Below, in pieces: positions 28,382 to 36,856 of a stretch of 64,000 nt of DNA. The notes under the pieces are model-generated. The model saw only the letters and a list, made by a program, of their open reading frames with translations. It searched no databases and was not told the origin of the DNA. Location: contig DEXV01000003.1 of the NCBI GenBank assembly GCA_002364325.1, positions 1,031,229-1,095,228 on the forward strand, read 5' to 3'. The position numbers were made by a program, and so were the translations under genes. Source of the DNA: Gillisia sp. UBA3175. GTDB lineage: Bacteria > Bacteroidota > Bacteroidia > Flavobacteriales > Flavobacteriaceae. Numbering within the stretch: the first letter of the stretch is position 1; each line of letters opens with the position of its first letter.

Positions 28382-28513
28382 ATGAAAAATATATTAAGAG
28401 CATTACTTGCAGGTTGGGGAGCTAAAAAATTTGGTGGTGGCTGTGGTTGCTTCGGGATTGTAATAGTTTTTATTATACTTTGGATCCTACTAGGGTATCT
28501 TGGTTTAAAATAA
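28382..28513 (+). CDS. Small membrane protein with Gly/Cys-rich motif, 43 aa
   Basis: The ATG at 28382 starts a 43-residue frame: MKNILRALLAGWGAKK, then GGGCGCFG and a membrane helix IVIVFIILWILLGYLG. The Gly/Cys cluster before the helix is distinctive and is unlikely by chance. The function is unknown; the Cys pair could bind metal or lipid. It is separated from the 50-aa protein by 155 bp, and their coding strands diverge. Confidence 0.6.
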   Translation: MKNILRALLAGWGAKKFGGGCGCFGIVIVFIILWILLGYLGLK

Positions 28514-28532
28514 TTCCAAATATCTAATTCAT

Positions 28533-29288
28533 CTAATTCTCTTCTTTCGAAATTTTAGGTTTGCGTTCTTCTTGTTTTCTAAAAAGATCTATAATATTAA
28601 AAATGAGTACACAAAACATTACCCAAATAATTCCGGCAATTACGCCACCTAGGATGTCTGATGGGAAATGAACTCCAAGATAAATTCTGCTTATTCCGAT
28701 GCTTACTATTAAGAAAGAGCAAAGTGCTATTAAGCCAATTTTTAGCCAGCGATTAATTTTCAGAAAGTAAAATAGATAGATTAAAAATCCGTAAAATGCG
28801 GTTGCGCTCATAGCATGACCGCTGGGATAGCTTAAGGTTTCTACCGAAACTAAATGTTCTGCTGTTGGTCTTGCCCTGTTTATAACTTCTTTTAATGCTA
28901 GATTAGAAAGTCCCGAAATAATGATCACAAATACTAACTGAATTACATATCTCCAATTCTTAAATTTCAAAAAGAAAAATAATGAACATATTGTAGTTAC
29001 AGCAATATAACCATAGAGATCTCCAAGGTTGGTGATAAATTGTAAAATATTATTTAATTCGGGTGTCCTATAAGTAATTACATAAGCTGTGATCCTTGAA
29101 TCGTAATTAGCAACCAGATCACTGTTCAAGGCATTAGTTAATTCTACAAAAACATTTATACCTACCACCACAATGATCAAAGCCAAAATAATGGAAATTA
29201 AATAAGGAAGTTTGGAATTGTATTGGTGAAATTTATCTCTTAAAATAGATTCAATTTTCCTTAAGAAATCGATTATATATTCTTTCAT
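28533..29288 (-). CDS. PAP2-family membrane phosphatase
   Basis: The 251-aa protein has about six membrane helices and all three PAP2 motifs: KEVINRARP (K-x6-RP), YPSGH (PSGH) and SRIYLGVHFPSD (SR-x5-H-x3-D). It dephosphorylates lipid or isoprenoid phosphates such as undecaprenyl pyrophosphate or phosphatidic acid at the outer face of the inner membrane. The substrate is not decided by sequence. Start ATG at 29286-29288. Confidence 0.93.
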   Translation of the reverse strand: MKEYIIDFLRKIESILRDKFHQYNSKLPYLISIILALIIVVVGINVFVELTNALNSDLVANYDSRITAYVITYRTPELNNILQFITNLGDLYGYIAVTTICSLFFFLKFKNWRYVIQLVFVIIISGLSNLALKEVINRARPTAEHLVSVETLSYPSGHAMSATAFYGFLIYLFYFLKINRWLKIGLIALCSFLIVSIGISRIYLGVHFPSDILGGVIAGIIWVMFCVLIFNIIDLFRKQEERKPKISKEEN

Positions 29289-29400
29289 TGAGCTTTTTTG
29301 CTATTCCTAATATAAATAAATTCGAAAGTCCGAAATTACAGGAAAATAATAAGAATTAAATTCTACTAAAGCAAATATGTATTAAGATTTTAAATTGAAG

Positions 29401-29889
29401 TTATTTAGAAGTTTCATCAGTAATACTGTCCTTTTGTATAAGGTATTGAATGCTTATCTTTTTTCTCCCCCAATTTCTAGCCTTTTTAACATCGTTACCC
29501 ATATAAATATCAATCTTATTTTTCCAGCGGTGATGCATTTTATCTTTCACAAAGAAAATTCCGGAGAGACCATCAATCTTTACTGGCGTATTATATTCCA
29601 AACCTTTTTTCATTAGATCCCGAGAAATTGCAATAACATTCATTCCTGGAGATAAGGTATCTCCCCAAGCCGTGATTCTAGGATTTCCTTCACTCTGGCT
29701 AGCTTTAGAATTGTAGGCGCTAGCAGTGACCTTGATTGTCTTCCAGTCCATCACATCTGCACTTTCAGATTCTGGAACTTTACAACTTATATAAAAGGTC
29801 ATAAAAAAGGTAAGCATACTCAGCGATGTCAATTCTAGAAAAACTCTAGTCATAGCTCTAATTTTTAGAATAAAAATAATAACTGACAT
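29401..29889 (-). CDS. 3D-domain (double-psi barrel) lipoprotein
   Basis: The chain starts with a membrane-targeting segment and a lipobox-like YISC (Cys at about residue 32); Met13 is an alternative start. The mature part is a 3D domain: VTASAYNSKASQSEG, NPRITAWGDTLSPGMNVIAISRDL, GLSGIFFVKDKM and IDIYMGNDVKKARNWG. Three Asp residues of the fold are present. Relatives are linked to cell-wall glycan processing (RlpA/MltA-like fold). It is probably an outer-membrane lipoprotein. No partner gene is adjacent. Confidence 0.87.
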   Translation of the reverse strand: MSVIIFILKIRAMTRVFLELTSLSMLTFFMTFYISCKVPESESADVMDWKTIKVTASAYNSKASQSEGNPRITAWGDTLSPGMNVIAISRDLMKKGLEYNTPVKIDGLSGIFFVKDKMHHRWKNKIDIYMGNDVKKARNWGRKKISIQYLIQKDSITDETSK

Positions 29890-30083
29890 ATTTTCCGATT
29901 ATTGTATGAACCTGCAATTTTTGCATTCTTACAAACAAAATTACAAAAAATACCAGTGTTTACTGCTATTGTTGTCTTTAAGCCTCAAAATTCTTACTAG
30001 GGATTAAGATTATTTGTTCAAATAAAATCATTTCAGACTTTGGCTTGGTTATGGCACTTTAATGCATAACAACAATAAATAAC

Positions 30084-30116
30084 AAATACAAATTGCAATA
30101 ATTGAAATTTGTATTT
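30084..30116. repeat. 11-bp perfect inverted repeat upstream of the FKBP gene
   Basis: aaatacaaatt at 30084-30094 is repeated inverted as aatttgtattt at 30106-30116, with an 11-nt spacer. It ends 24 bp before the FKBP ATG, so it can be an operator or a 5' UTR hairpin. There is no T-run. Confidence 0.5.
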
Positions 30117-30140
30117 TATTGAACTTTGAAAAAACACATT

Positions 30141-30569
30141 ATGAGTCAAGTTAAAAAGAATGATACGGTAAAAGTACATTACACTGGAAAATTAGCAGAT
30201 GGACAAATCTTTGATAGTTCTGAAGGAAAAGATCCGATTGAATTTACCTTAGGTGAAGGACAATTGATCCCAGGATTTGAAAATGGACTTATCGATATGA
30301 AATTGAACGAGAAGAAAACCATTAATATTTCTAAAGAAGAAGCTTATGGGGAACCTAGAGAAGAGCTTATTCAAGAAGTTGAAAAAAGCCAGTTACCCCC
30401 AGAGATTGCTCCAGAAGTAGGAATGGGACTTGTATCTAAAGGACCAGATGGAAGAGAAATGAATCTTTTGGTTGCTGAAGTTAAAGAAAATACGATCGTG
30501 GTAGATGGAAATCATCCATTAGCAGGAAAAGATCTTATTTTTGATCTTGAAGTGGTAGAGATTAAATAA
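30141..30569 (+). CDS. FKBP-type peptidyl-prolyl isomerase, SlyD-like
   Basis: The domain order is FKBP half (VKVHYTGKLADGQIFDSSEG), an inserted flap about residues 65-120 and a closing FKBP strand (HPLAGKDLIFDLEVVEI), as in SlyD. It catalyses prolyl cis-trans isomerisation and acts as a chaperone in the cytoplasm. The His/Cys-rich metal tail of E. coli SlyD is absent. I use the ATG at 30141 (MSQVKKN, 142 aa) rather than the TTG at 30126. A terminator follows immediately. Confidence 0.92.
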   Translation: MSQVKKNDTVKVHYTGKLADGQIFDSSEGKDPIEFTLGEGQLIPGFENGLIDMKLNEKKTINISKEEAYGEPREELIQEVEKSQLPPEIAPEVGMGLVSKGPDGREMNLLVAEVKENTIVVDGNHPLAGKDLIFDLEVVEIK

Positions 30570-30590
30570 GTTTTCTAGTTAGAATCACTT

Positions 30591-30646
30591 ATCTCACAAT
30601 AGATATTTTGCTTTTTAGCAATTATTTATTGTGAGATTTTTTTTTG
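30591..30646 (+). terminator. Intrinsic terminator after the FKBP gene
   Basis: The stem atctcacaata / tattgtgagat is 11 bp and perfect, with a 25-nt loop, followed by T9. It overlaps the last 8 codons of the convergent amidohydrolase gene, whose stop is at 30622. Confidence 0.8.
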
Positions 30647-31320
30647 ATATTAATTAAAGCATTAAAAATAGTTTTCTTTAATGGCTCCGGAAACTTGTTA
30701 TTTAAACAGAATTTCTGATTAACCTCCAGTTCAATTCCATTGTACAATGTTGGAAACTCCCTTCTCAAAGCAGTTGTAAATCCATCTGCCTTTCCTAAAT
30801 AAGGATAATTATATCTTATATGAAGGTCGGGATCTTCCAGTTGAAGAAATTCCTTTAGCACATGTGAATATTTTTTTTCTGAAATTCTTGAAGGATCATA
30901 TAAGATCCCAATATCTGTATTCCGAATTACTCCATTTAAAACTGGTGTAAAACTATGAAATGAAAGATGAACTACCTCTTCTCCCTTTTCTATATATTGT
31001 GATATCTTCTTACTAACCTTATTTCTATAGGGTTTGTAATAGTCTTTTAAAATGAGCTGCTTTGCTTTCTCGCTTAAGGAAGCACTATATTTTGAAAACA
31101 ACTTAGGATGATGTAAAGATCTATTAAATTCTATTAAAAGTCTACTCATACTATTTTTAACTGAAAAATCACTTAAATCTTCACAGTAATTAAATAGATC
31201 TAACGAACCATAATCCAATCCTTTATGTGAATTCAGGGCTTCAAATCCATGATTAAAAATATCGAAATATTTTTCAGGAATATCGTTGCCACCGTGCTCA
31301 CATGTAAAAACTAGTTTCAA
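30622..31320 (-). CDS. N-formylglutamate amidohydrolase-family hydrolase
   Basis: The 232-aa protein begins VFTCEHGGNDIP, the zinc-binding His-Gly-Gly signature of the FGase family, and has VVHLSFHSFTPV and SKYSASLSEK segments. FGase hydrolyses N-formyl-glutamate and relatives act on other N-acyl amino acids. Histidine degradation genes are absent here, so that role is unlikely. The start is TTG overlapping the stop of the GCS2 gene as TTGA, so it is translationally coupled. With the ATP-grasp and GCS2 genes it forms an operon and probably trims or hydrolyses the product of the ligases. Confidence 0.88.
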   Translation of the reverse strand: MKLVFTCEHGGNDIPEKYFDIFNHGFEALNSHKGLDYGSLDLFNYCEDLSDFSVKNSMSRLLIEFNRSLHHPKLFSKYSASLSEKAKQLILKDYYKPYRNKVSKKISQYIEKGEEVVHLSFHSFTPVLNGVIRNTDIGILYDPSRISEKKYSHVLKEFLQLEDPDLHIRYNYPYLGKADGFTTALRREFPTLYNGIELEVNQKFCLNNKFPEPLKKTIFNALINIKKKSHNK

Positions 31321-32537
31321 GGATTATAAAAAGTATTGGTTTGTAAACATTCGGCTAGTTTAGAATAAATTACTTTAATATTTTTTTCTGAATTATCCTT
31401 AGAAATTCCTTTTAATATTCTGGATGACAAACTTCCTTTATCCAATAAAAATTCAATGCTTTTTCTATGTTTTATAGAAATACTATCTTTCACTCTATGA
31501 TAGATCATTTCCCATAATTCATTGGCAATACATTCCTCCTTCACATCAAATAAGTTCAAATATTTAAGATCTGTTATTTGAGTGTTTTCTGCATCTTCAA
31601 TCACATCATTAAAAATTGAAAAAAGATCATCTTCATGCCATTTTTTCTGATCGTCTATAGAAACCAACTCCTCCGAAACCAGCATTTTTAAAGTTTCTAT
31701 AATAAGTATGGCTATGGCAAGATCTGCTTTTGGGCATTCCTGAATATCTATAACCCGAATCTCTATTGCATTTCTATCGAAACGTGCAATTGCTCCTCTG
31801 GAATTTAGGAAATGTTTATCCAGTATCTTGTTGGTGTCAAAAGGAGCGATAGCTTTATTAATGGGATCAAATATCTCACGGATATAGCTTTCCTTATCAA
31901 AAACCTTTTCCGGAATCACTTTACCTGTCATTTCCGGGATCTCCTTTTGATTGGTTTTATACACATTCATTCTGGAATCCATAAAACCAGTACTCTTACC
32001 ATCAAATATGGGGCTGCTTGCACTTAAAGCAGGAATTATAGGTAGTAAAATGCGAATAGCGGCATGAAGTTTCTCGAATTCTTCATCTCCATAAAAAGGC
32101 AAGTTAAGATGCATACTTTGCACATTTGCCCAACCATGACCTCTGCAATCGAAAATTTTATTATATAAAGCATAGATCTCACTATAATTGTGTTTCCAAA
32201 GTTTCATCTCTGTCTCGGGATCCATTAAAGGATGGGCTGCAGTTGGTAAAAGTTCGGCATCTTCAGAAATTAGCAATTTATTGATCTCCTTAATATTTTG
32301 GTGAAATAAAAGATCAAGATCTTCTAAGTGTTTAGTAGGACCATTCGTCTTTAGTTCAACCACATGGGCAACAAGCTCATTGCTCCATTCAATTTTACCA
32401 TTCGAAACATCTGAAGTTATTTCCCCAGATTTAAGCTGCATCAATTTATCTACAATTGGAGTTATCTTCAAAATAGATCTTTGAACCAACATATACTCCA
32501 ATTCTATTCCATAAACTTCAAAAAGGTGGTAACTCAT
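31317..32537 (-). CDS. GCS2-type carboxylate-amine ligase (glutamate-cysteine ligase family 2)
   Basis: The 406-aa protein has GIELEYMLV near the start (the conserved Glu pair of the GCS2 ATP/Mg site), GHGWANVQSMHLNLPF at about residues 135-150 and a later SPIFDGKSTGFMDSRMNVY with the conserved Arg. Family members use ATP to join a carboxylate to an amine, as in gamma-glutamyl-cysteine synthesis. The gene begins at the last base of the ATP-grasp stop codon (overlap of 1 bp), so the two are coupled. Glutathione synthesis is not implied: no glutathione synthetase of the usual type is adjacent. The product is unknown. Confidence 0.9.
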   Translation of the reverse strand: MSYHLFEVYGIELEYMLVQRSILKITPIVDKLMQLKSGEITSDVSNGKIEWSNELVAHVVELKTNGPTKHLEDLDLLFHQNIKEINKLLISEDAELLPTAAHPLMDPETEMKLWKHNYSEIYALYNKIFDCRGHGWANVQSMHLNLPFYGDEEFEKLHAAIRILLPIIPALSASSPIFDGKSTGFMDSRMNVYKTNQKEIPEMTGKVIPEKVFDKESYIREIFDPINKAIAPFDTNKILDKHFLNSRGAIARFDRNAIEIRVIDIQECPKADLAIAILIIETLKMLVSEELVSIDDQKKWHEDDLFSIFNDVIEDAENTQITDLKYLNLFDVKEECIANELWEMIYHRVKDSISIKHRKSIEFLLDKGSLSSRILKGISKDNSEKNIKVIYSKLAECLQTNTFYNP

Positions 32538-33991
32538 TATTTACTTTTTTCTAATCTATTCTTTAATGCCATTATAATTTGGATGTATACTTGATCTCCA
32601 TAAAAACCATCTTCTACTCCAAAATCAATATTAGGATTGTCGTTAATCTCGATCACTAAAGGTTCTCCATTTACTTCTTTCACATCTATCCCGTACAATC
32701 CCATTCCCATAAGTTTAACAGATTTAAGTGCAACATCTATAATTTTTTTTGGCACATCTTCTATTGCCATACAATCTGCATTTCCATCTTGATCATCTTT
32801 CTCGGAAGCATCCCAATTATATATTTGCCAATGGTCTTTTGCCATATAGTATCTACATGCAAAAAATGGTTTATTATCTAATATTCCAATTCTCCAGTCA
32901 TATTCTGAAGGTGAGAATTCTTGAGCAATTATAAGGTCGGATTTTTTTAGCATACTATCTACCAGCTCATTGTACTCTTCCACTGTAGTAGCTTTTTTAA
33001 CTCCAAAAGAAAAGGTAGAATCTGGCGATTTTAATACACATGGTAATCCTGTTGTCTTTAATACTTCATTCTTATTGTTTTTATGAACGATCACGGTTTT
33101 TGGAGTAGGAATGTTTGCATTCTGTAAAGCTTCAGCCATGAACACCTTATTACAGCATTTTAAAATAGCTTCTGGATAATCTATAAGCGCAATCTCTTCC
33201 TGTTGAGCTTTTCTCGCAAAAGCGTAGGCTTCATTATTCACTTCGGTGCTTTGCCGGATAAATAATGCATCATAAGATGATAGTTTGGAAAGATCCTTTG
33301 GATAAACTACTTCCGCATAAAAATCTAATTTTTCTGCAATTTCTATAAACTTTTTAATGGCTTTAGCATTGCTGGGAGGAGCCGGATCTCCCGGAGCAAC
33401 CAAGATAGCAAGGTCATAGGTGGCGGTATTGGTTTTAAGAGTATCATATCTCTTCTTGGCAAAATATTGAGACGCAAATAAATACATGCTTTCCTTATGT
33501 TCCGCTGGAATTTCAGATTCAGAGATTGCGCGAATACTTTTTATATTCCATTTAGTAGAAAAATTGAAATGTACTCTCAAAAATGGGATTTGGAAAGATC
33601 TATAGAACATCGAGCTCAGTTCTTTATATTTTTGCGCTACGTTTTGTCCAAAATAAACACTCAAAATAAATTCCTGAGATTTAATATTTTTAAGGCTTTG
33701 TTGAATAAGATCGTCAAAATCATCTGATACTATTTTAACTAGTTTAGGCTCTCGAAGGTCTACAATATTACTAACTGTGGGAATAGCACGATGACCTCTA
33801 GCTTCTGCAAGCAAGGAAACATAATACCCTTTAGATTGATAAGAATAATCCTTACAAAGATTAAAAACTCTCGCTTTTTTAAGTTGGGAATATTCTGGAT
33901 TGGTGAGATAGTCCTGAGAAGAAATAACGGCAATATTATCTACTGCTATATTCCATTTTTCAGGATGATTTACCACTATTAATTTCTTCAT
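32537..33991 (-). CDS. RimK-like ATP-grasp ligase with N-terminal RLAN domain
   Basis: The 484-aa protein has an N-terminal domain (about residues 1-190; VISSQDYLTNPEYSQLKK and GYYVSLLAEARGHRAIP) typical of RLAN, and a C-terminal ATP-grasp domain (about 290-480). PCVLKSPDSTFSFGV holds the ATP-binding Lys and Ser/Gly loop, DWRIGIL the substrate part, and LVIEINDNPNID the Mg2+-binding Glu/Asn residues. RimK relatives form amide bonds, usually adding amino acids to a carboxylate. Together with the GCS2 ligase and FGase it should make a peptide or amide. It is first in the operon, 118 bp from the divergent dipeptidase gene. Confidence 0.9.
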   Translation of the reverse strand: MKKLIVVNHPEKWNIAVDNIAVISSQDYLTNPEYSQLKKARVFNLCKDYSYQSKGYYVSLLAEARGHRAIPTVSNIVDLREPKLVKIVSDDFDDLIQQSLKNIKSQEFILSVYFGQNVAQKYKELSSMFYRSFQIPFLRVHFNFSTKWNIKSIRAISESEIPAEHKESMYLFASQYFAKKRYDTLKTNTATYDLAILVAPGDPAPPSNAKAIKKFIEIAEKLDFYAEVVYPKDLSKLSSYDALFIRQSTEVNNEAYAFARKAQQEEIALIDYPEAILKCCNKVFMAEALQNANIPTPKTVIVHKNNKNEVLKTTGLPCVLKSPDSTFSFGVKKATTVEEYNELVDSMLKKSDLIIAQEFSPSEYDWRIGILDNKPFFACRYYMAKDHWQIYNWDASEKDDQDGNADCMAIEDVPKKIIDVALKSVKLMGMGLYGIDVKEVNGEPLVIEINDNPNIDFGVEDGFYGDQVYIQIIMALKNRLEKSK

Positions 33992-34109
33992 TTATTATGA
34001 TTAAAACCGAGCAAATTTAAACGAAAATACCATCCAATATATAAAAAAATAGAGCTAAGTAAAATATAATGAGTAAATTTCAGCAGAAAATTAAAAACTC
34101 CAATTTTCC

Positions 34110-35399
34110 ATGACTAAACCATCAATTATCGTATTAAGTTTACTTGCTTCAAGTTTTGGTTATAGCCAGAAACAAGAACAATCTGAACTTTGGAAAAAGG
34201 CAAAAGCAATACACGAAAAGGTTATTACTATTGATACTCATAATGATATAGATATAGATAATTTTACTGCTGAAAATAATTATACCCAAGATCTAAATAC
34301 ACAAGTAAACCTACCCAAAATGATGGAGGGTTGTTTAGATGTAGCTTGGTTTATAGTGTATACCGGGCAAGGCGAATTAAATGAAGATGGATATGCAAAG
34401 GCTTATAAAAATGCCATCTCTAAATTTGAAGCTATACATAGGCTGACAGAGGAAATTGCACCCGATAAAATAGGGCTTGCCACAAGTTCTGCTGAAGTTA
34501 GAGCACTGGTAAATGAAGGAAAATTAGTTTCCATGATCGGTGTAGAAAATGCGTATCCCATTGGGGAAGATCTCTCGAGAATAAAAGAGTTTTACGATAG
34601 AGGCGCACGGTATATGTCTTTAGCGCATAATGGGCATAGCCAGCTAAGCGATTCTAATACTGGTGAAGCTGAGGGTTATTGGTTGCATAATGGCTTAAGT
34701 GATTTAGGTAAAAAGGCTGTTGTAGAAATGAACAGATTAGGAATGATGATAGATGTTTCACATCCTTCCAAAGAAGCTATCAAGCAAATGTTTCTATTAT
34801 CTAAAGCACCTTTAATCGCTTCACATTCATCTGCACGTGCTATAAGTGAGCATAGTAGAAATTTGGATGACGAATTATTGATGCTTTTCAAGGAACATGG
34901 TGGAGTTGTACAAACAGTTGCGTTTAGTTCTTATGTAAATGCTGGAAAAAACAGCAGATATTATGCCGCTCAAGATAAAATTTATGCTGATGAAGCTCAA
35001 AAAGTAGGGTTCAAGATCCTAACCAGGGATAGTATAAGAATTTTAGATAAAGACCAACGTAATTTGTACAATGCCGATTATCAAAAAATAGTGACTGCCG
35101 CTGCTAATGATGTTCAAGAATTACGTAAAACTATTACCCCGGTAAATGTATCAGATTATGTAGATCATATAGATTATATGGTTGAAAAGATTGGGATCGA
35201 CCATGTAGGAATTAGTTCCGATTTTGATGGTGGAGGTGGTGTAGAAGGTTGGAGAAATGCATCACAAAGTTATAACGTTACGCTAGAATTGGTGAAAAGA
35301 GGGTATACAGAAGAGGAGATCGCCAAGTTATGGGGCGAAAATTTACTTAGAGTTTTAGATGAAGTACAAGCAGTTGCTCTAAAAATTCAAAAAGGATAA
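34110..35399 (+). CDS. Membrane dipeptidase, peptidase family M19, exported
   Basis: A signal peptide (residues 1-19, ending GYSQ) exports the protein. Zinc-site motifs are seen: TIDTHNDID (His-x-Asp), MIDVSHPS (His), IASHSSARAISEHSRN (His) and VGISSDFDG (Asp). The 429-aa length fits M19. It cleaves dipeptides, often with an unusual or dehydro C-terminal residue, in the periplasm. It is divergent from the ligase operon with a 118-bp gap, so a shared regulatory region is plausible: the dipeptidase may recycle or process the operon product. Confidence 0.93.
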   Translation: MTKPSIIVLSLLASSFGYSQKQEQSELWKKAKAIHEKVITIDTHNDIDIDNFTAENNYTQDLNTQVNLPKMMEGCLDVAWFIVYTGQGELNEDGYAKAYKNAISKFEAIHRLTEEIAPDKIGLATSSAEVRALVNEGKLVSMIGVENAYPIGEDLSRIKEFYDRGARYMSLAHNGHSQLSDSNTGEAEGYWLHNGLSDLGKKAVVEMNRLGMMIDVSHPSKEAIKQMFLLSKAPLIASHSSARAISEHSRNLDDELLMLFKEHGGVVQTVAFSSYVNAGKNSRYYAAQDKIYADEAQKVGFKILTRDSIRILDKDQRNLYNADYQKIVTAAANDVQELRKTITPVNVSDYVDHIDYMVEKIGIDHVGISSDFDGGGGVEGWRNASQSYNVTLELVKRGYTEEEIAKLWGENLLRVLDEVQAVALKIQKG

Positions 35400-35403
35400 A
35401 AAA

Positions 35404-36249
35404 TTATAAACTCACTTTAAGAATATTTCCCATTCCACCGGCTCCCTCATTCGAGATATAAAGATTTCCTTGATCATCAAAAGTTAATCCTTCAGGTTGT
35501 GGGAATTGTTCTTCTTGGAAAACATGTAATTTTTTGGGTTTTCCATTTGGCGAAAGGATCAATAATTTGGGATTGGTTCCTTCTAAAATATATATTTCTC
35601 CTGTTTTTGGGTTTACGGTAATTTCTGAAGGTTGAATTAGGTGATTGTTATTTTTTATATCGAGATCATCAAATATAGGATCATCAAACTTGATCTTGTA
35701 TGCTGGCTCCTCTTCCAATTTTTTGGTTTTCAGATCGACAGAATATATAGGTTTGTACTCTTTTTCGGCCTTATCTTTAATCGCAAGTATTAACCTATTT
35801 CTTTTTTTATCGAAGCTAATACCTTCAAAATTATAAGTTTTAGAAAAAACAATCTTTATCTCATTCACTTCTTTTTCTTCGGTGAGGTAATTAAGAACTT
35901 CAAAAATAGTTCCATCACTTCTCAAGACATATGCATCCTCACCAACTAAAGCAATCCCCTCATAGTCACCATCTTCACCAAATACGATTTGGCGTTCAAC
36001 TTCCGATGTTTTTAAATTATATATAAAAATGATGGCTTCTTCGTCTTCCACACAAGCAATTCTCTCTTTATCCATCCAAGCAATTCCTGATATCTCTTCC
36101 AGCAACATTGGCATATTCCACTGTTGATCTATCTTCACTGCTTTGGCTCCCGGAAAGTCGCGATTAGGTGCTATCCCATCGAATGAAAAATAAATGAATG
36201 CCACTATGGCAAATACTCCTAGAATAATAAATATGGCTATTTTTTGCAT
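35404..36249 (-). CDS. SdiA-regulated-type beta-propeller protein
   Basis: One N-terminal membrane anchor (residues 5-22) precedes a propeller of about 260 residues. Repeated blades carry the motifs GDYEGIAL, NFEGISFD and QPEGLTFDDQGNLYISN; the PEGI/L tracts match the SdiA-regulated (YjiK-like) family, whose function is unknown. It is probably membrane-anchored facing the periplasm. It ends 4 bp from the convergent dipeptidase stop. Confidence 0.85.
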   Translation of the reverse strand: MQKIAIFIILGVFAIVAFIYFSFDGIAPNRDFPGAKAVKIDQQWNMPMLLEEISGIAWMDKERIACVEDEEAIIFIYNLKTSEVERQIVFGEDGDYEGIALVGEDAYVLRSDGTIFEVLNYLTEEKEVNEIKIVFSKTYNFEGISFDKKRNRLILAIKDKAEKEYKPIYSVDLKTKKLEEEPAYKIKFDDPIFDDLDIKNNNHLIQPSEITVNPKTGEIYILEGTNPKLLILSPNGKPKKLHVFQEEQFPQPEGLTFDDQGNLYISNEGAGGMGNILKVSL

Positions 36250-36447
36250 GTCTCAAATTTAAACATTTATGGTTGAGAGAAAGTTAAAGATTTTCCAAAC
36301 TTTTATGTACGTAAAACAGGAGTGATTTTGGATAGTTTCTCTGGTAAAATTGTTAAATAATAGTTAATTGCTACTATTTTATGCATAGTACTGTAACAAA
36401 ATAATTTTATGATCGTCTATTAAGTATAAACATTTAAATAATTCATC

Positions 36448-36582
36448 ATGAGAACTTTAGAAAACATCAGTCAAAATTTTAATGGAATTAAAGAAGGAGA
36501 TCTAACCCACAAAAGAGCATTCCTACATCTTAGACAATCTGCTAGAGATAGTTGGTATAATAGAAGAAGGTTTGGCGTTTAA
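36448..36582 (+). CDS. Small basic protein, 44 aa
   Basis: The ATG at 36448 opens a frame of 44 codons with plausible composition: MRTLENISQNFNGIKEGD, then a basic amphipathic helix with two clusters (KRAFLHLRQSARDSW and YNRRRFGV). It stands in a 600-bp space between other genes and has its own terminator, 40 bp downstream. No family is recognised. It may be a small regulator or an RNA with a coding part. Confidence 0.55.
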   Translation: MRTLENISQNFNGIKEGDLTHKRAFLHLRQSARDSWYNRRRFGV

Positions 36583-36622
36583 GATTAAAGTAATTCGCTC
36601 TTCAAACTTATTAAAAATTTTA

Positions 36623-36658
36623 AAAATAGCCGCACATCTTCTGTCCGGCTATTTTTTT
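36623..36658 (+). terminator. Intrinsic terminator after the 44-aa gene
   Basis: Perfect stem aaaatagccg / cggctatttt with a 14-nt loop, followed by T7. It is 40 bp after the small ORF and its presence supports transcription of that ORF. Confidence 0.85.
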
Positions 36659-36856
36659 AAATATTCCCTAAAACTTTCCTGCTCAATTTCATCATAATTT
36701 CAATATCTGAATTATAATCAAGTGATTTCCACGTACTAATTAGTTTAAATTTCGGTTATATTCATCAGTTAATTATTTTTTCATTTCTTAAAATAACTTA
36801 AATATTCTGCATTAATTTTATTAGTAGTCGTTTATTTGTATCCCTTAACATTTGCC

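Noticed and set aside
31317..32537. Glutathione synthesis role for the GCS2 gene
   Set aside because: The adjacent ligase is RLAN/RimK-type, not a glutathione synthetase; glutathione is not usual in this phylum.
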